Positions 25,022 through 33,315 are shown, counted from the stretch's first letter. The stretch: 64,000 nt of DNA from Achromobacter dolens (GCF_902859745.1 NZ_CADIJW010000011.1:62001-126000), one strand, 5' to 3'. The notes: generated by a model not told the origin, from the sequence alone. Numbers and translations: made by a program.

Positions 25022-25492
25022 ATGCGACCCCATCAAAGGAATTTCTGCATGGAACCCACATCTGCCGGCTTCGGCGGTGGCGCCGCGGTGAAAGTGGCGC
25101 TGGCCTATGGCGCGCCTGCCGCGCTGGCCGCCATCCTCGGGCTGTTGATCATGCCGCCCAAGACCTCAAGGGAGTTCACCGTGCGCTCGATATGCACGGT
25201 GGCGTGTTCGTTCATTTTCGGGCCGGCGCTGGCGGTCGCCGTCCTTACGTGGAAGCCGAGCCTGATGGAAGCCATGACCTGGCTTGCCCGGCACGGTGCC
25301 GAAGGTGACGACCTGGCGCTGGCGAGGTTCTATGTCCTTGGGCCGAGCATGCTACTCGCGGGCCTGCCGGCCTGGTGGGTGCTGGGTGCCTATATGCAGT
25401 GGATGTCGCGCATTCGCGAGATCGGGGTTGTCGCGTGGGTGAAAGAGGTGCTGGCGCTGCTGCCCTGGCGCCGGACTGGCGGGGAGGGGTGA
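25022..25492 (+). CDS. Putative holin with two possible starts
   Basis: 156 aa, three hydrophobic spans (about 23-46, 62-78, 103-128), immediately before the endolysin. ATG 25022 has GGGAGG 5 nt upstream; a second in-frame ATG at 25049 has AAGGA 8 nt upstream. The longer form adds MRPHQRNFC, two Arg and one His before the first span. Holins control lysis timing by forming membrane holes. The family is not named; position and topology are the evidence. Confidence 0.65.
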   Translation: MRPHQRNFCMEPTSAGFGGGAAVKVALAYGAPAALAAILGLLIMPPKTSREFTVRSICTVACSFIFGPALAVAVLTWKPSLMEAMTWLARHGAEGDDLALARFYVLGPSMLLAGLPAWWVLGAYMQWMSRIREIGVVAWVKEVLALLPWRRTGGEG

Positions 25493-25494
25493 GC

Positions 25495-25986
25495 ATGGAC
25501 TTGAAAGAGGTTGTAGAGCGGGCGATCGAGCCGGCGCTGGCGTTGCTGCCGGCGCGCATGGATACGCCTGCGGCGCGCGTCATGTTGCTGGCCATCGGCC
25601 TGCAGGAAAGCCGCTTTGTGCATCGGCGCCAGATCGGCGGGCCGGCGAGGGGCTTCTGGCAATTCGAGAAGGGCTCGCGTGCGAGTCGTGGCGGGGTGTG
25701 GGGCGTATGCCTACATCCAGCGTGCAAGGGCCACCTGGCGGCTCTGTGCAAGGCCCGTAGCGTGGCGTGCGATCCCGATGCGATCTATGCGGCGCTGGAA
25801 TATGACGACGTGCTGGCAGCAGGTGTGGCGCGGCTGCTGCTTTGGACCGATCCCAAGGTGCTTCCGGCCATCGGCGATTGGGAGGCAGCCTGGTCGCTGT
25901 ACCTGCGCACCTGGCGGCCGGGCAAGCCCAAGCCGGACAGCTGGCCACCCCTTTACAGCCGGGCCACGGACGAGGTGGCACCGTGA
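25495..25986 (+). CDS. Putative endolysin (lytic transglycosylase-like)
   Basis: 163 aa between holin and spanin. The segment LLAIGLQESRF...GPARGFWQFE (about 31-58) resembles the Glu-Ser and GxxQF motifs of lysozyme-like transglycosylases, with Glu38 the probable catalytic acid. There is no signal peptide, so release would need the holin. The GTG start of Rz overlaps its stop. Distinct families of this type exist in Burkholderia and Bordetella phages. Confidence 0.68.
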   Translation: MDLKEVVERAIEPALALLPARMDTPAARVMLLAIGLQESRFVHRRQIGGPARGFWQFEKGSRASRGGVWGVCLHPACKGHLAALCKARSVACDPDAIYAALEYDDVLAAGVARLLLWTDPKVLPAIGDWEAAWSLYLRTWRPGKPKPDSWPPLYSRATDEVAP

Positions 25987-26525
25987 GCGCCCTGACGCGC
26001 GCTGCGGGCCTGCTGGCCGGTTGGAAGGGGTACGCCGTGGCTGCGTTCGCCGGGGGGCTTGCGCTCGGTGTTGCCGCCTGGACAGCGCAGGCCTGGCGCT
26101 ATACGGCACAGTTGGCAGACATGCGCGCCGCCCACGCACAGGAGCGAGATGCCCAGGCGCAGGCCGCAGTTGCCGCCGTCGAGGCGGCCAGAAGTGAAGA
26201 GCGGCGGCGCATGGCCGCCATGGAGAAGGCCCGTGATGATGCTCAGAAACAGGCCGCTGCGGCAGCTGCTGATGCTGTTGGCGCTCGTGATGAGCGCGAC
26301 CGGTTGCGTGCCCGCGCAAACACGTTGGCTCGCGCCGCAGTTACCCGAGATCCCGCTCTTGCCAGCGGAAGCCCGTCAGGGGCCGCTGCCGTCGATTTGC
26401 TCGCCTACATGCTCGGCCGCGCTGTCGATCGAGCTGAAGCGCTTGCGGGAATTGCAGACCGTGCCCGCATCGCAGGACTGACCTGCGAGCGTGCCTATGG
26501 AGAGATGAGTCACCTCGATCCCTGA
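25983..26525 (+). CDS. Inner-membrane spanin Rz
   Basis: 180 aa from GTG 25983, overlapping the endolysin stop. A single N-terminal span (about 18-36) precedes a long Ala/Glu/Arg coiled coil (40-115), the DUF2514-type spanin design. It bridges the periplasm with Rz1 to disrupt the outer membrane in the last lysis step. Confidence 0.82.
   Translation: MSALTRAAGLLAGWKGYAVAAFAGGLALGVAAWTAQAWRYTAQLADMRAAHAQERDAQAQAAVAAVEAARSEERRRMAAMEKARDDAQKQAAAAAADAVGARDERDRLRARANTLARAAVTRDPALASGSPSGAAAVDLLAYMLGRAVDRAEALAGIADRARIAGLTCERAYGEMSHLDP
26236..26481 (+). CDS. Outer-membrane spanin lipoprotein Rz1 (nested)
   Basis: An 81-aa frame wholly inside Rz in another register, from ATG 26236. It has a signal peptide (LRQLLMLLALVMSATGC) with lipobox ending at Cys24, then a Pro-rich mature part (APQLPEIPLLPAEARQG). 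Nesting, lipobox and prolines are the Rz1 signature. Confidence 0.85.
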   Translation: MMLRNRPLRQLLMLLALVMSATGCVPAQTRWLAPQLPEIPLLPAEARQGPLPSICSPTCSAALSIELKRLRELQTVPASQD

Positions 26526-26654
26526 CCGCGTCGTAGCAACGTGCCAGTAGTGGGGCGGGCTCGGATGATTATCTGAAGGAATAGCGATTTTGTGTATCTA
26601 GACGGCATTAATTTTCCTGCCTGGCTGCCGTAAGTTTTTGAGGAGGTAATCGCC

Positions 26655-27248
26655 ATGCGCGTTATGCAAACGAGTTTGCCTATAGCTGTCCTCGCCACAT
26701 CGTTGATGTTGGTAGTTATAGCTGTCATGGACGGAAAGTACCTTAGCGCCTTCGCATGGATTCTCGGTTGCCTTGCAGTCCAAGTCTGCCTACTGGGAAT
26801 TTCTCGCCCATGGGAGGACGATGCCTGGCTTTTCAAGGTGCTAGCTATGGTTACTACGATCTGCGCGATCTTCGCGGCATTCAGTGGCAGTGCGGCGACA
26901 GATTCGCGCCGTCAGGCGGCTCAATTGGAGTTGAGGAGTTTCTACCTGAATGTGATGGGTGGAATGTATGGGCAGGTGAGTCCAGTAGCAAACAAGATGG
27001 CCGAGGTAGGAGTGCGGCGTTGTGCTGTTCAAAGCTATTTGGACCTCGCAGATTTGGCACATGAGCTGCATAAGGCGCAGCACCTTGGGCCGGGTTCTTC
27101 CTTGGCTTTGGGTACTTACGAGCAATTGGCTGGAGCCGACAAGCCTCCTCCAAGCTGCATAGCGTCTTTCGTCGAATTCAATCGAGTTGCCCCGGATGTG
27201 GCTAAGGTATTTTTGCACCGATACCCTGAAGTACTGACCTATAAGTGA
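26655..27248 (+). CDS. Accessory prophage membrane protein, 197 aa
   Basis: ATG 26655 follows a strong GAGGAGG site. Three hydrophobic spans lie near residues 8-26, 31-49 and 60-79. The remaining C-terminal part is soluble, with VRRCAVQSYLDLADLAHEL and a late Cys (PPSCIASF). No family is recognised. Base composition is less GC-rich than the structural genes. It is probably a lysogenic-conversion or superinfection-exclusion gene, an inference from position after lysis genes. Confidence 0.6.
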   Translation: MRVMQTSLPIAVLATSLMLVVIAVMDGKYLSAFAWILGCLAVQVCLLGISRPWEDDAWLFKVLAMVTTICAIFAAFSGSAATDSRRQAAQLELRSFYLNVMGGMYGQVSPVANKMAEVGVRRCAVQSYLDLADLAHELHKAQHLGPGSSLALGTYEQLAGADKPPPSCIASFVEFNRVAPDVAKVFLHRYPEVLTYK

Positions 27249-27352
27249 ATCGGTGTCACTACGGGAACAGCCTAGTAAGAGACCAAAAAGTCGCACAAAG
27301 AATTTGGCTCGACCGGCCGGTTAGGCATACTGGTCTGGCAGACCCAATAGGA

Positions 27353-27384
27353 AACGCCCCGCTGGCAGCAACCAGCGAGGCGTT
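27353..27384 (-). terminator. Strong hairpin between convergent genes
   Basis: AACGCCCCGCTGG (27353-27365) and CCAGCGAGGCGTT (27372-27384) form a 13-bp stem with one mismatch. On the reverse strand it ends in GCGTTTCC, so it most likely terminates the subtilase gene. The rest of 27249-27521 holds no gene I can support. Confidence 0.6.
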
Positions 27385-27521
27385 AGGTCTGTGACAAGCC
27401 CTGTAGGAAGGAAGAATCACAAATGGAAGTTAGCACCGACTCAAAATTGGCTCACGCGACGAATGCACCGGAGGTATAAGTCTATCATCGGTACCCATCA
27501 AATTTCGATAGCTAATCAAAG

Positions 27522-29804
27522 CTATACAAAGACGGGGATTCGAGCCGGCAATTGCTCCCTTACCCAGTTGGTCTGCTGTAACGCCCGCAGGCCGTCCGCA
27601 TGTACGTTTATGTCGCCTGTGATTGAACGCAAGGTTACAAGAATAGTGACTGGCAATGCTTGGGAGAGAGGGGGCTCATACGCGCGTAGCGTTACCCCGG
27701 CCTGTAAGGCCCAACTGTCTCCTGCTGTACCGTTTGGAAAACGCTTCCTGTGGACCTTTACTGGAGCCCATTTTGCGCCGTGTTCAACTTGAAGGGATTC
27801 GAAGCCCGATTGTCCTTCGTCTGAATCCATCGGTACGCGGCCTTTGATTCGATCGCCTTCGAGCACCCCGAAACTGACTTCGACGTTCGCCCGCACATAC
27901 TCGCTGCCCGCGTTCGGATCTAGCGGGGGAGAGTAGACGGCGGTGATAATTACTTCCCCCCGGAATTTTCCGTCCTCGAGCAAGCACGCTGGGATGGGGT
28001 ACGGACTCTTTCTCCATCTCATGCCCGGGAAGACGAGGGCTTCAAACGCCAACGTGAAACTATCATCGCTATCGTAGAGCGTGTTGATTGTGTCCGACGG
28101 TCGTCCTGCTCCGAAATATCTTCGTTCAAGTGCCGAGTACTGTGGCGAGCCAAGCTGTGCTGCATGGATCAATAGGGCCTTTACCATAGCGGGCTTTGGC
28201 GAAGTCCCTTTTCTTCCTTCCAGTGCGCTCCAGGTATGGGCTGCTATGGCGGAGACGATTGGGGCCGCAAAGCTGGTCCCGAAAGTCTGAATTGGCATAT
28301 CGGTCGGTGAAAGTGCCTGTACGCTCGCCGGGCCGCTATTCCAAGGGCTGTGAACGCCGCCGCCTGCGTGTACGATATCTGGTTTGGGGGTAAAAACCGG
28401 ACCCGGGCCACGTCTTGAATAGGGGGCTGGATCTCCCGCTTCGACCATTGCGCCGACAGCGGAGATGTGTGCTATCGAGCCTACGGTCAATGATCGTACC
28501 GAATCCCCAGGGCTGCCCACGCGATCTGTTAGTGTGCTTGCTGCTGGCCATGACCGCCGCGGTAATGAAGTATAGTTGCCTGCAGCTACGACGAATAAGA
28601 CTCCGTACCTATCTGACATCTCGTCCAAGGCTTGAGCAAACTCGCTGAATAAATCGGGGTCGCATTCATCTGAACTTAAAGATAAATTCCAGACCTTCAC
28701 AGCGGGGTACTTTGGGATAGTCGTTTTTAAACGCTCGATTAGGTCGCTGATATAGCTGCCGTTCGTTTCCAGTCCTGATACATCAATCACCCAACACCCG
28801 ATCGGCGGGAACCAATCGTGCGATTCGTTAAGTATCCGCGCGCCAGCAACTAACGAAGCAACCATAGTTCCGTGGACATGGTCAGTGTCTGGAGGAAGGA
28901 CGAAGGTCTCCGTTGCTCGTATCCATTGGTTCAAGCTTGTTGCGCGTGTCGAAACCCCTGTGTCGAATACTCCGACAGTTGGAAGGTCGGAAGAGGGAGA
29001 TGGAAGGCTTATCCTTGGTCTCCGGGCATCGATGACCTCTGCCTGGGGTGTTGCATATCGAGGCTCTGTGCTGGCGACTCGAATGCCTGGGAATGACAGT
29101 AAATGGAAGAGGTCGTCATCAGAAACCGAATCAATATCGGCAATGCGGATCAATGGCACTGAGCCATAGTCCATTTTGATGAGCTTCGAACTGATGTTTA
29201 GCTTGGCTAGCAAGTCACTCAGGGCAGACAGATTCCTTGCCGTTGCATCTGACTCTTGATAGCGAAATGGACGAATTAGGATAGGTCCATTGTCGCGAAG
29301 CGAGTCCAGTCCTTGCGGTACTCTGCGCTCAATGGACCAGGGCATGATCTTGATAATTGCGCTTAGATTGGCGCGTACCTGCTTGGTCGTACGATTTAGA
29401 ATAGACCACCGTAATTGGGCAATGCTCGCCGCATGCGCGCCGACTAACATTTCGTCAACGCTGGCATGCCCTGCCGGAAGGAGCTCAGACTCTTGAGCTA
29501 ATGTTATTGGTCGATGAGATTTGGCAATCCCGGTGGCACGCAACTTGAAGATCAGTACCCCCAGAGCATTGGGGTGAAACTTCAAGTCCAACGCTAAACT
29601 AGCTTGAGCCGTGTCTAGAGTTTCTACTAGGCGCCGTCTATAAGCGCCGTCAACCGGGACTAATTCTTTGGCCCCGCCTCCTTGCTGCTGTGATGAGGTG
29701 AGGTCAGGACGGTGAAACGGAATGTGGACGAAGGGGTTTTCCCTCCGTGCTTGCATGTTCTCTGGCCTACTGCCTTTATTTGCCTTTCCCTTTCCTTCCG
29801 CCAT
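27522..29804 (-). CDS. S8 subtilisin-like protease, IetS-like defence effector
   Basis: 760 aa, no signal peptide, so cytoplasmic. The N-terminal 275 residues are a regulatory or recognition region. The subtilase domain has a complete triad: Asp281 (VGVFDTGVS), His311 (HVHGTMVAS) and Ser511 (GTSFAAP), plus oxyanion Asn410 (AAGN). A beta-rich C-terminal domain follows (about 560-760). With the overlapping AAA ATPase gene it matches the IetAS pair, a known anti-phage and plasmid-exclusion module. Less GC-rich than neighbours. The target is unknown. Confidence 0.82.
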   Translation of the reverse strand: MAEGKGKANKGSRPENMQARRENPFVHIPFHRPDLTSSQQQGGGAKELVPVDGAYRRRLVETLDTAQASLALDLKFHPNALGVLIFKLRATGIAKSHRPITLAQESELLPAGHASVDEMLVGAHAASIAQLRWSILNRTTKQVRANLSAIIKIMPWSIERRVPQGLDSLRDNGPILIRPFRYQESDATARNLSALSDLLAKLNISSKLIKMDYGSVPLIRIADIDSVSDDDLFHLLSFPGIRVASTEPRYATPQAEVIDARRPRISLPSPSSDLPTVGVFDTGVSTRATSLNQWIRATETFVLPPDTDHVHGTMVASLVAGARILNESHDWFPPIGCWVIDVSGLETNGSYISDLIERLKTTIPKYPAVKVWNLSLSSDECDPDLFSEFAQALDEMSDRYGVLFVVAAGNYTSLPRRSWPAASTLTDRVGSPGDSVRSLTVGSIAHISAVGAMVEAGDPAPYSRRGPGPVFTPKPDIVHAGGGVHSPWNSGPASVQALSPTDMPIQTFGTSFAAPIVSAIAAHTWSALEGRKGTSPKPAMVKALLIHAAQLGSPQYSALERRYFGAGRPSDTINTLYDSDDSFTLAFEALVFPGMRWRKSPYPIPACLLEDGKFRGEVIITAVYSPPLDPNAGSEYVRANVEVSFGVLEGDRIKGRVPMDSDEGQSGFESLQVEHGAKWAPVKVHRKRFPNGTAGDSWALQAGVTLRAYEPPLSQALPVTILVTLRSITGDINVHADGLRALQQTNWVREQLPARIPVFV

Positions 29805-30933
29805 ACGAGTGCTCCCGTTTTAATACGTTACTTACGTGACGAACGGAAACATTATATATGCGCGCTAAATCCCGCAGCGGAAATGAATGAGGATCCCAGA
29901 CTCTTAGCCAGTGGATCTCGGCATCGTTGGTGCTCAATACGGTTCCTGAGTTTAAGGCCAGAGCCAGACCCAGGCGACGGAGCAGCTCAGTTTTGTCAAC
30001 TTGTTGACAGCCTGAAATCACTGCACTTCGCTTCGCATCAAGGCAGACCTGCTCTATCAATGCTCCAGACGCTGACTCTGATAACGTCGCAAGGTCCTCG
30101 AACGAAATTGTTGAAGGTGAGTAGTCACCCAAGAATTTTGCCCAGAGCTGAGCACGCAAACGTATGTCCGGGAACGGCATAGGAACCCGGAAACTGAATC
30201 GGCGCCATACAGCTGGATCAAGCAAAGCCTCGTGATTGGTGGCTGCTACTAGGATCGTCTCGTCGGGCAATGCGTCAATGTTCTGCAGGAGCGCTATCAC
30301 GACTCGCTGAAGTTCCCCAATGTCCCTTTCATTGCCGCGCGCCCCGGCCAATGCATCGAACTCGTCGAGGAAGAGCACGCAGGGGCGTTGCTGTGCATAG
30401 TCCATTACACGGCGCAGATTCCGGCTTGTTTGTCCTAACAGACTGCTGACCAACGTGTCACACCGCACAGTGAGCAGCTGAAGTTTCAATCTAGCAGCGA
30501 TCCAACGAGCGGTCTGGGTCTTGCCTGTGCCGGGGGGGCCATAGATGAGAATTCGGGAAGGGAGGGCAGCACCTGCTTGTACCAGTTGTTCGTGATGTTC
30601 CACGCCGTCGACGAACTCCTGCAAGCGTCGTTCAATAGCGTCGGGGAGTAGAAGATGCAAGCCGTCCAGGTGGGGCATGCTGATATCCACAGTGTGCAGA
30701 CGACTTTCTCCGTCAACAGGCAACGTGCCAAGGGTCGCTTGTAGTGAGCCGTCTTGGGCTGACGCCACTGCCAGCGGTGCGCGTGCGAGTCGTTCCCGAA
30801 TCAGGGATGCCTGGCGCCGTTCCCCGGCAGCTTCCAGCTTGTCAGCAAGCAATCCGGCGTAGTTCGCAGCCATGGAGGCATTTGCTCTGAGCGCGCCTTC
30901 TAGGATCTTCACTACTTCAGACATGTTTTCCAA
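29776..30933 (-). CDS. AAA+ ATPase, IetA-like partner of the subtilase
   Basis: 385 aa from TTG 30933 (AAGGA upstream) or ATG 30924. An N-terminal helical domain precedes a FtsH/Cdc48-like AAA core: Walker A GPPGTGKT (132-139), Walker B VLFLDEFD (186-193), sensor Asn233 and arginine finger near 244-245. The last 35 residues (DLARIYNVSVRHVSNVLKRE) look like a helix-turn-helix. In IetAS the ATPase and protease act together. The gene overlaps the subtilase start by 29 nt. Confidence 0.82.
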   Translation of the reverse strand: MENMSEVVKILEGALRANASMAANYAGLLADKLEAAGERRQASLIRERLARAPLAVASAQDGSLQATLGTLPVDGESRLHTVDISMPHLDGLHLLLPDAIERRLQEFVDGVEHHEQLVQAGAALPSRILIYGPPGTGKTQTARWIAARLKLQLLTVRCDTLVSSLLGQTSRNLRRVMDYAQQRPCVLFLDEFDALAGARGNERDIGELQRVVIALLQNIDALPDETILVAATNHEALLDPAVWRRFSFRVPMPFPDIRLRAQLWAKFLGDYSPSTISFEDLATLSESASGALIEQVCLDAKRSAVISGCQQVDKTELLRRLGLALALNSGTVLSTNDAEIHWLRVWDPHSFPLRDLARIYNVSVRHVSNVLKREHSYGGRKGKGK

Positions 30934-31186
30934 GGCGTATCCTTCGTAAATTGGTGCTGATGATTGACTTCAATTATACGAAACACAAGGCCGAAAAATC
31001 GATACAAAGTTTGGTGTTAACGAATCAGATGGGCGTTTAATTGAAACGGATATGGTTTTTTTGAAATGCATGCGGATATTTGAGGGGTTTGGTGGGTCAG
31101 AAGTCGCCTTAGGTGCGGCAGACCCGTGGATATGTGGATGATCCCTGGCGCGGCCGGGTTACTCGGTGATCCACGGTATCCGCCAC

Positions 31187-31209
31187 CCTTGGTAGTGCCC
31201 ACAGCCTGC
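31187..31209 (+). repeat. Left copy of imperfect direct repeat
   Basis: CCTTGGTAGTGCCCACAGCC and the next bases resemble 32496-32519, sharing an 8-bp and an 11-bp identical block with one short gap. The pair brackets the SOS/SRAP cassette. Otherwise 30934-31482 contains no gene I can support; it is AT-rich at its left end (probable promoter of the ATPase gene). Confidence 0.45.
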
Positions 31210-31482
31210 GATATCCTCGAACCCGATCGCTATCCATGCCGCAGTCTGAAGCAAAGGTTGGAAGTTGGGGGGCAGGCAGGTCAGGGATTGCGCCGGGAAT
31301 CGTCGCGCCGAACTTGGCCAAGCTTTCCAAGGTCAAGCGCGGTACATAGCGGTTGAGACCCTGATGGGGCATGGAGTACCTCCGGACCGTACCCACGACG
31401 GGCTGACCTGGATCGTTGTCGCGGCGGTGCTCGCCGAGGCGATGCGTCCGCTGGGCATTGCAATGGAATTGCACGATTTTGC

Positions 31483-31513
31483 TTGAAAATACTGTACATG
31501 CATACAGTATAAT
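31483..31513 (+). promoter_or_regulatory. SOS promoter with perfect LexA box
   Basis: CTGTACATGCATACAG (31492-31507) fits the CTGT-N8-ACAG LexA consensus exactly and extends to a 20-bp TACTGT...ACAGTA near-palindrome. It overlaps a rightward promoter: TTGAAA at 31483-31488 and TATAAT at 31508-31513, spacing 19. LexA bound here would block transcription of the gene at 31571. Confidence 0.8.
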
Positions 31514-31570
31514 CTACCGTCAAAACGGTGCAATTAGGCCCCGATTTTGCCCGTTAAGGGACGGAACACA

Positions 31571-31762
31571 GTGGACGTGACGGACTGGCAGCAGCGGGAC
31601 CAATACTTCTGGGCAGGGCCTGGCGGCTGGACGATCTGCCGGGTGTTCGCTCAGAACCGCTGGCAGTACGAGGTGTGGGCGGCGAACGGTACGCGCCACG
31701 GTATGGAGCCCTCCCTGGTCGCCGCGATCGTGCTCTACGATCGGGTCAAGCCGACGGCATAG
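31571..31762 (+). CDS. Small SOS-controlled protein, 63 aa
   Basis: GTG 31571 follows AAGGGACGG; an in-frame TTG at 31547 is less likely. The product (MDVTDWQQRDQYFW..., RWQYEVWAANG) is Trp-rich and beta-like, with no recognised family. It is the first gene after the LexA-box promoter and runs toward the SRAP gene, overlapping its 3' end by 17 nt. Induction on DNA damage is predicted. Confidence 0.65.
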   Translation: MDVTDWQQRDQYFWAGPGGWTICRVFAQNRWQYEVWAANGTRHGMEPSLVAAIVLYDRVKPTA

Positions 31763-32438
31763 GTTGCACGGGCTCGATGGCGTCCGGCAACTGGTATTTC
31801 GAATTGCCGACTTCCTGGCGCACCGGGTGCCAGGTGAACGCGGTTTCCGGTGAGCCATGCTCCAGCAGTGCAATCGCCTGCGCGGTGGGAAATTCCTGGT
31901 CCATCCAGTGGATGGCGAGGTCGGCCGGCAGCGCTACCGGCCGGCGGTCGTGGACGTCGACCATGCCGCCAGCGGCGTCGTTGGTGACGATGGCGAAACC
32001 GTGGGCCTCGTCCTTCTCGGCGTCCGGCCGCCAGTTGCTCAGCCCGGCGAAGAACAGGGGCGCATTGTCGGTGGCGTGGATGAAGTAGGGCTGCTTGGGC
32101 GGCTTCGGCCCATCGGCCAGCGGCTTCCATTCGTACCAGCCATCCGCCGGCACCAGGATGCGGCCGCGCGCGGTGAGCATCTTCCAGGGCCAGGCGCCGG
32201 CGAGGATCTTGTCCAGCCTCGCGTTCGACATGAGGTACTTCGAATTGTGCGGGCGCCAGCCCCAGTGCAGCCGCTCCAGTTCGAAGTCGCCGGCCAGGCG
32301 ATGCATTGTCATCGGGCGCGTGCCCGGCGGAATGTTGTAGAGCGGGCCGGCTGGGTCATCGAAGACGCGGCGAGGGTTGGGAAATATGCGCTCGACGTAA
32401 TCGAGCGGGCCCGACTTCTGGACGATGCGACCGCACAT
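31746..32438 (-). CDS. SRAP protein (SOS response-associated peptidase, HMCES/YedK family)
   Basis: 230 aa with all key residues: catalytic Cys2 (MCGRIV), Asn35 (YNIPPGT), Glu102 (GWYEWK) and His162 (VHDRRPVAL). SRAP proteins form a stable DNA-protein crosslink with abasic sites in single-stranded DNA and shield them. GAGGAG lies 6 nt before the ATG. A prophage copy could protect replicating phage DNA or counter host nucleases. It lies beside a LexA box, as is common in the family. Confidence 0.9.
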   Translation of the reverse strand: MCGRIVQKSGPLDYVERIFPNPRRVFDDPAGPLYNIPPGTRPMTMHRLAGDFELERLHWGWRPHNSKYLMSNARLDKILAGAWPWKMLTARGRILVPADGWYEWKPLADGPKPPKQPYFIHATDNAPLFFAGLSNWRPDAEKDEAHGFAIVTNDAAGGMVDVHDRRPVALPADLAIHWMDQEFPTAQAIALLEHGSPETAFTWHPVRQEVGNSKYQLPDAIEPVQPMPSA

Positions 32439-32495
32439 TTTGCGCTCCTCGTCGACGGTCGTTTCCGTCTAGAGCTGGGGAAATCCTTGCCCCCG

Positions 32496-32519
32496 CCTTG
32501 GTATAGGCCCACAGCCTAC
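32496..32519 (+). repeat. Right copy of imperfect direct repeat
   Basis: Partner of 31187-31209 (CCTTGGTA, then GCCCACAGCCT in common). The two copies flank the 1.3-kb SRAP cassette and could mark its exchange points. Confidence 0.45.
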
Positions 32520-32989
32520 TTTAGGGCATCGCGGGCTTGCCTCAACGCGGACTTCAATTCGTTCGAAGCCGCGCGCATTCGCGCGAAACGTGCATCTTGA
32601 ACACTGTAGGCTGGCCTCTGTTTGGACTGAAAGTCGCCGTCTGTAAGTGCCTTTCGAAAATTCATAGCCTGCTGCGTCAGTTCTCGACATGCATAGGGAT
32701 GTGCAGCGTTCAGATCGGAGATATGTTTGGTGATAGAACTAACTTGGCCGCTGATATGCATGCCCGTAATGTGAGTCTGAGCGGTGTCACCTGCTTCGAG
32801 GTAGTAGGAGCAAGCGGACTGTTCTGAGGCCTCCACTTTCTCAATGAGAGATGAGAAGTCACTATAGGCTTGTTGGCGTCTCAAGCCCTTGGCGGTCTGG
32901 CGAGCTCCCAGGACATAGACAGCAAGCGAAGGCACTGCCCCACCCAGCAGCCCTATGATGAATTCTTGTGCTAGAGTCTTCTCAGGCAT
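32516..32989 (-). CDS. Membrane-anchored protein of the GHKL/STAS operon
   Basis: 157 aa. Its ATG shares a base with the stop of the STAS-like gene (TAATG), so translation is coupled. One N-terminal span (about residues 9-30, FIIGLLGGAVPSLAVYVLG) precedes a mostly helical cytoplasmic region. The latter includes ARQTAKGLRRQQAYSDFSSL and a C-terminal ARMRAASNELKSALRQARD helix. No family recognised. As the last gene it is the possible effector or membrane receptor of the system. Confidence 0.7.
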   Translation of the reverse strand: MPEKTLAQEFIIGLLGGAVPSLAVYVLGARQTAKGLRRQQAYSDFSSLIEKVEASEQSACSYYLEAGDTAQTHITGMHISGQVSSITKHISDLNAAHPYACRELTQQAMNFRKALTDGDFQSKQRPAYSVQDARFARMRAASNELKSALRQARDALK

Positions 32990-33315
32990 TAGCGGTGGTG
33001 CAGTCGTTCGCTTGACGCGTCATCAACATAGCCCCAGATCTCGATCGGCAACGTGTTGTCCTCTTCTGACTTGAGAACGAGACTCTGATGAAGCTGGCTG
33101 GCCGAAATCTTGTGAAGTCTGACGAGGCCCCCGAATGCCTCCTCCAAGAACGACGAGCCATAGCCTTCCGCCCCATCCAGATCCACGGTCACTCGACCGC
33201 CGGTTCGAAGAGCCGGCCAAAGGAGTTCGTCCCGAAATCGTTCGCCGCTAAACGGGCCATCGCTGACGTAGCGCCCCGCTGGAACGGGCGAGAAATCAAT
33301 TGCTACCCTGATCAT
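32989..33315 (-). CDS. STAS-like protein (DUF4325)
   Basis: 108 aa from ATG 33315, with AAGGA 8 nt upstream; an earlier in-frame ATG at 33330 is possible. IRVAIDFSPVPAGRYVSDGP, FSGERFRDELLWPAL and YGSSFLEEAFGGLVRLH are the signature segments of DUF4325 STAS-like proteins. STAS domains are partner-switching modules bound by GHKL kinases, as SpoIIAA with SpoIIAB. Here the gene overlaps the GHKL gene by 20 nt, strongly implying a functional pair. Confidence 0.85.
   Translation of the reverse strand: MIRVAIDFSPVPAGRYVSDGPFSGERFRDELLWPALRTGGRVTVDLDGAEGYGSSFLEEAFGGLVRLHKISASQLHQSLVLKSEEDNTLPIEIWGYVDDASSERLHHR

Noticed and set aside
31017-31482. Possible genes or umuD-like remnant between IetAS and the LexA box
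   Set aside because: Several short frames exist on both strands, but none has a ribosome site with a recognisable protein; left as unassigned.
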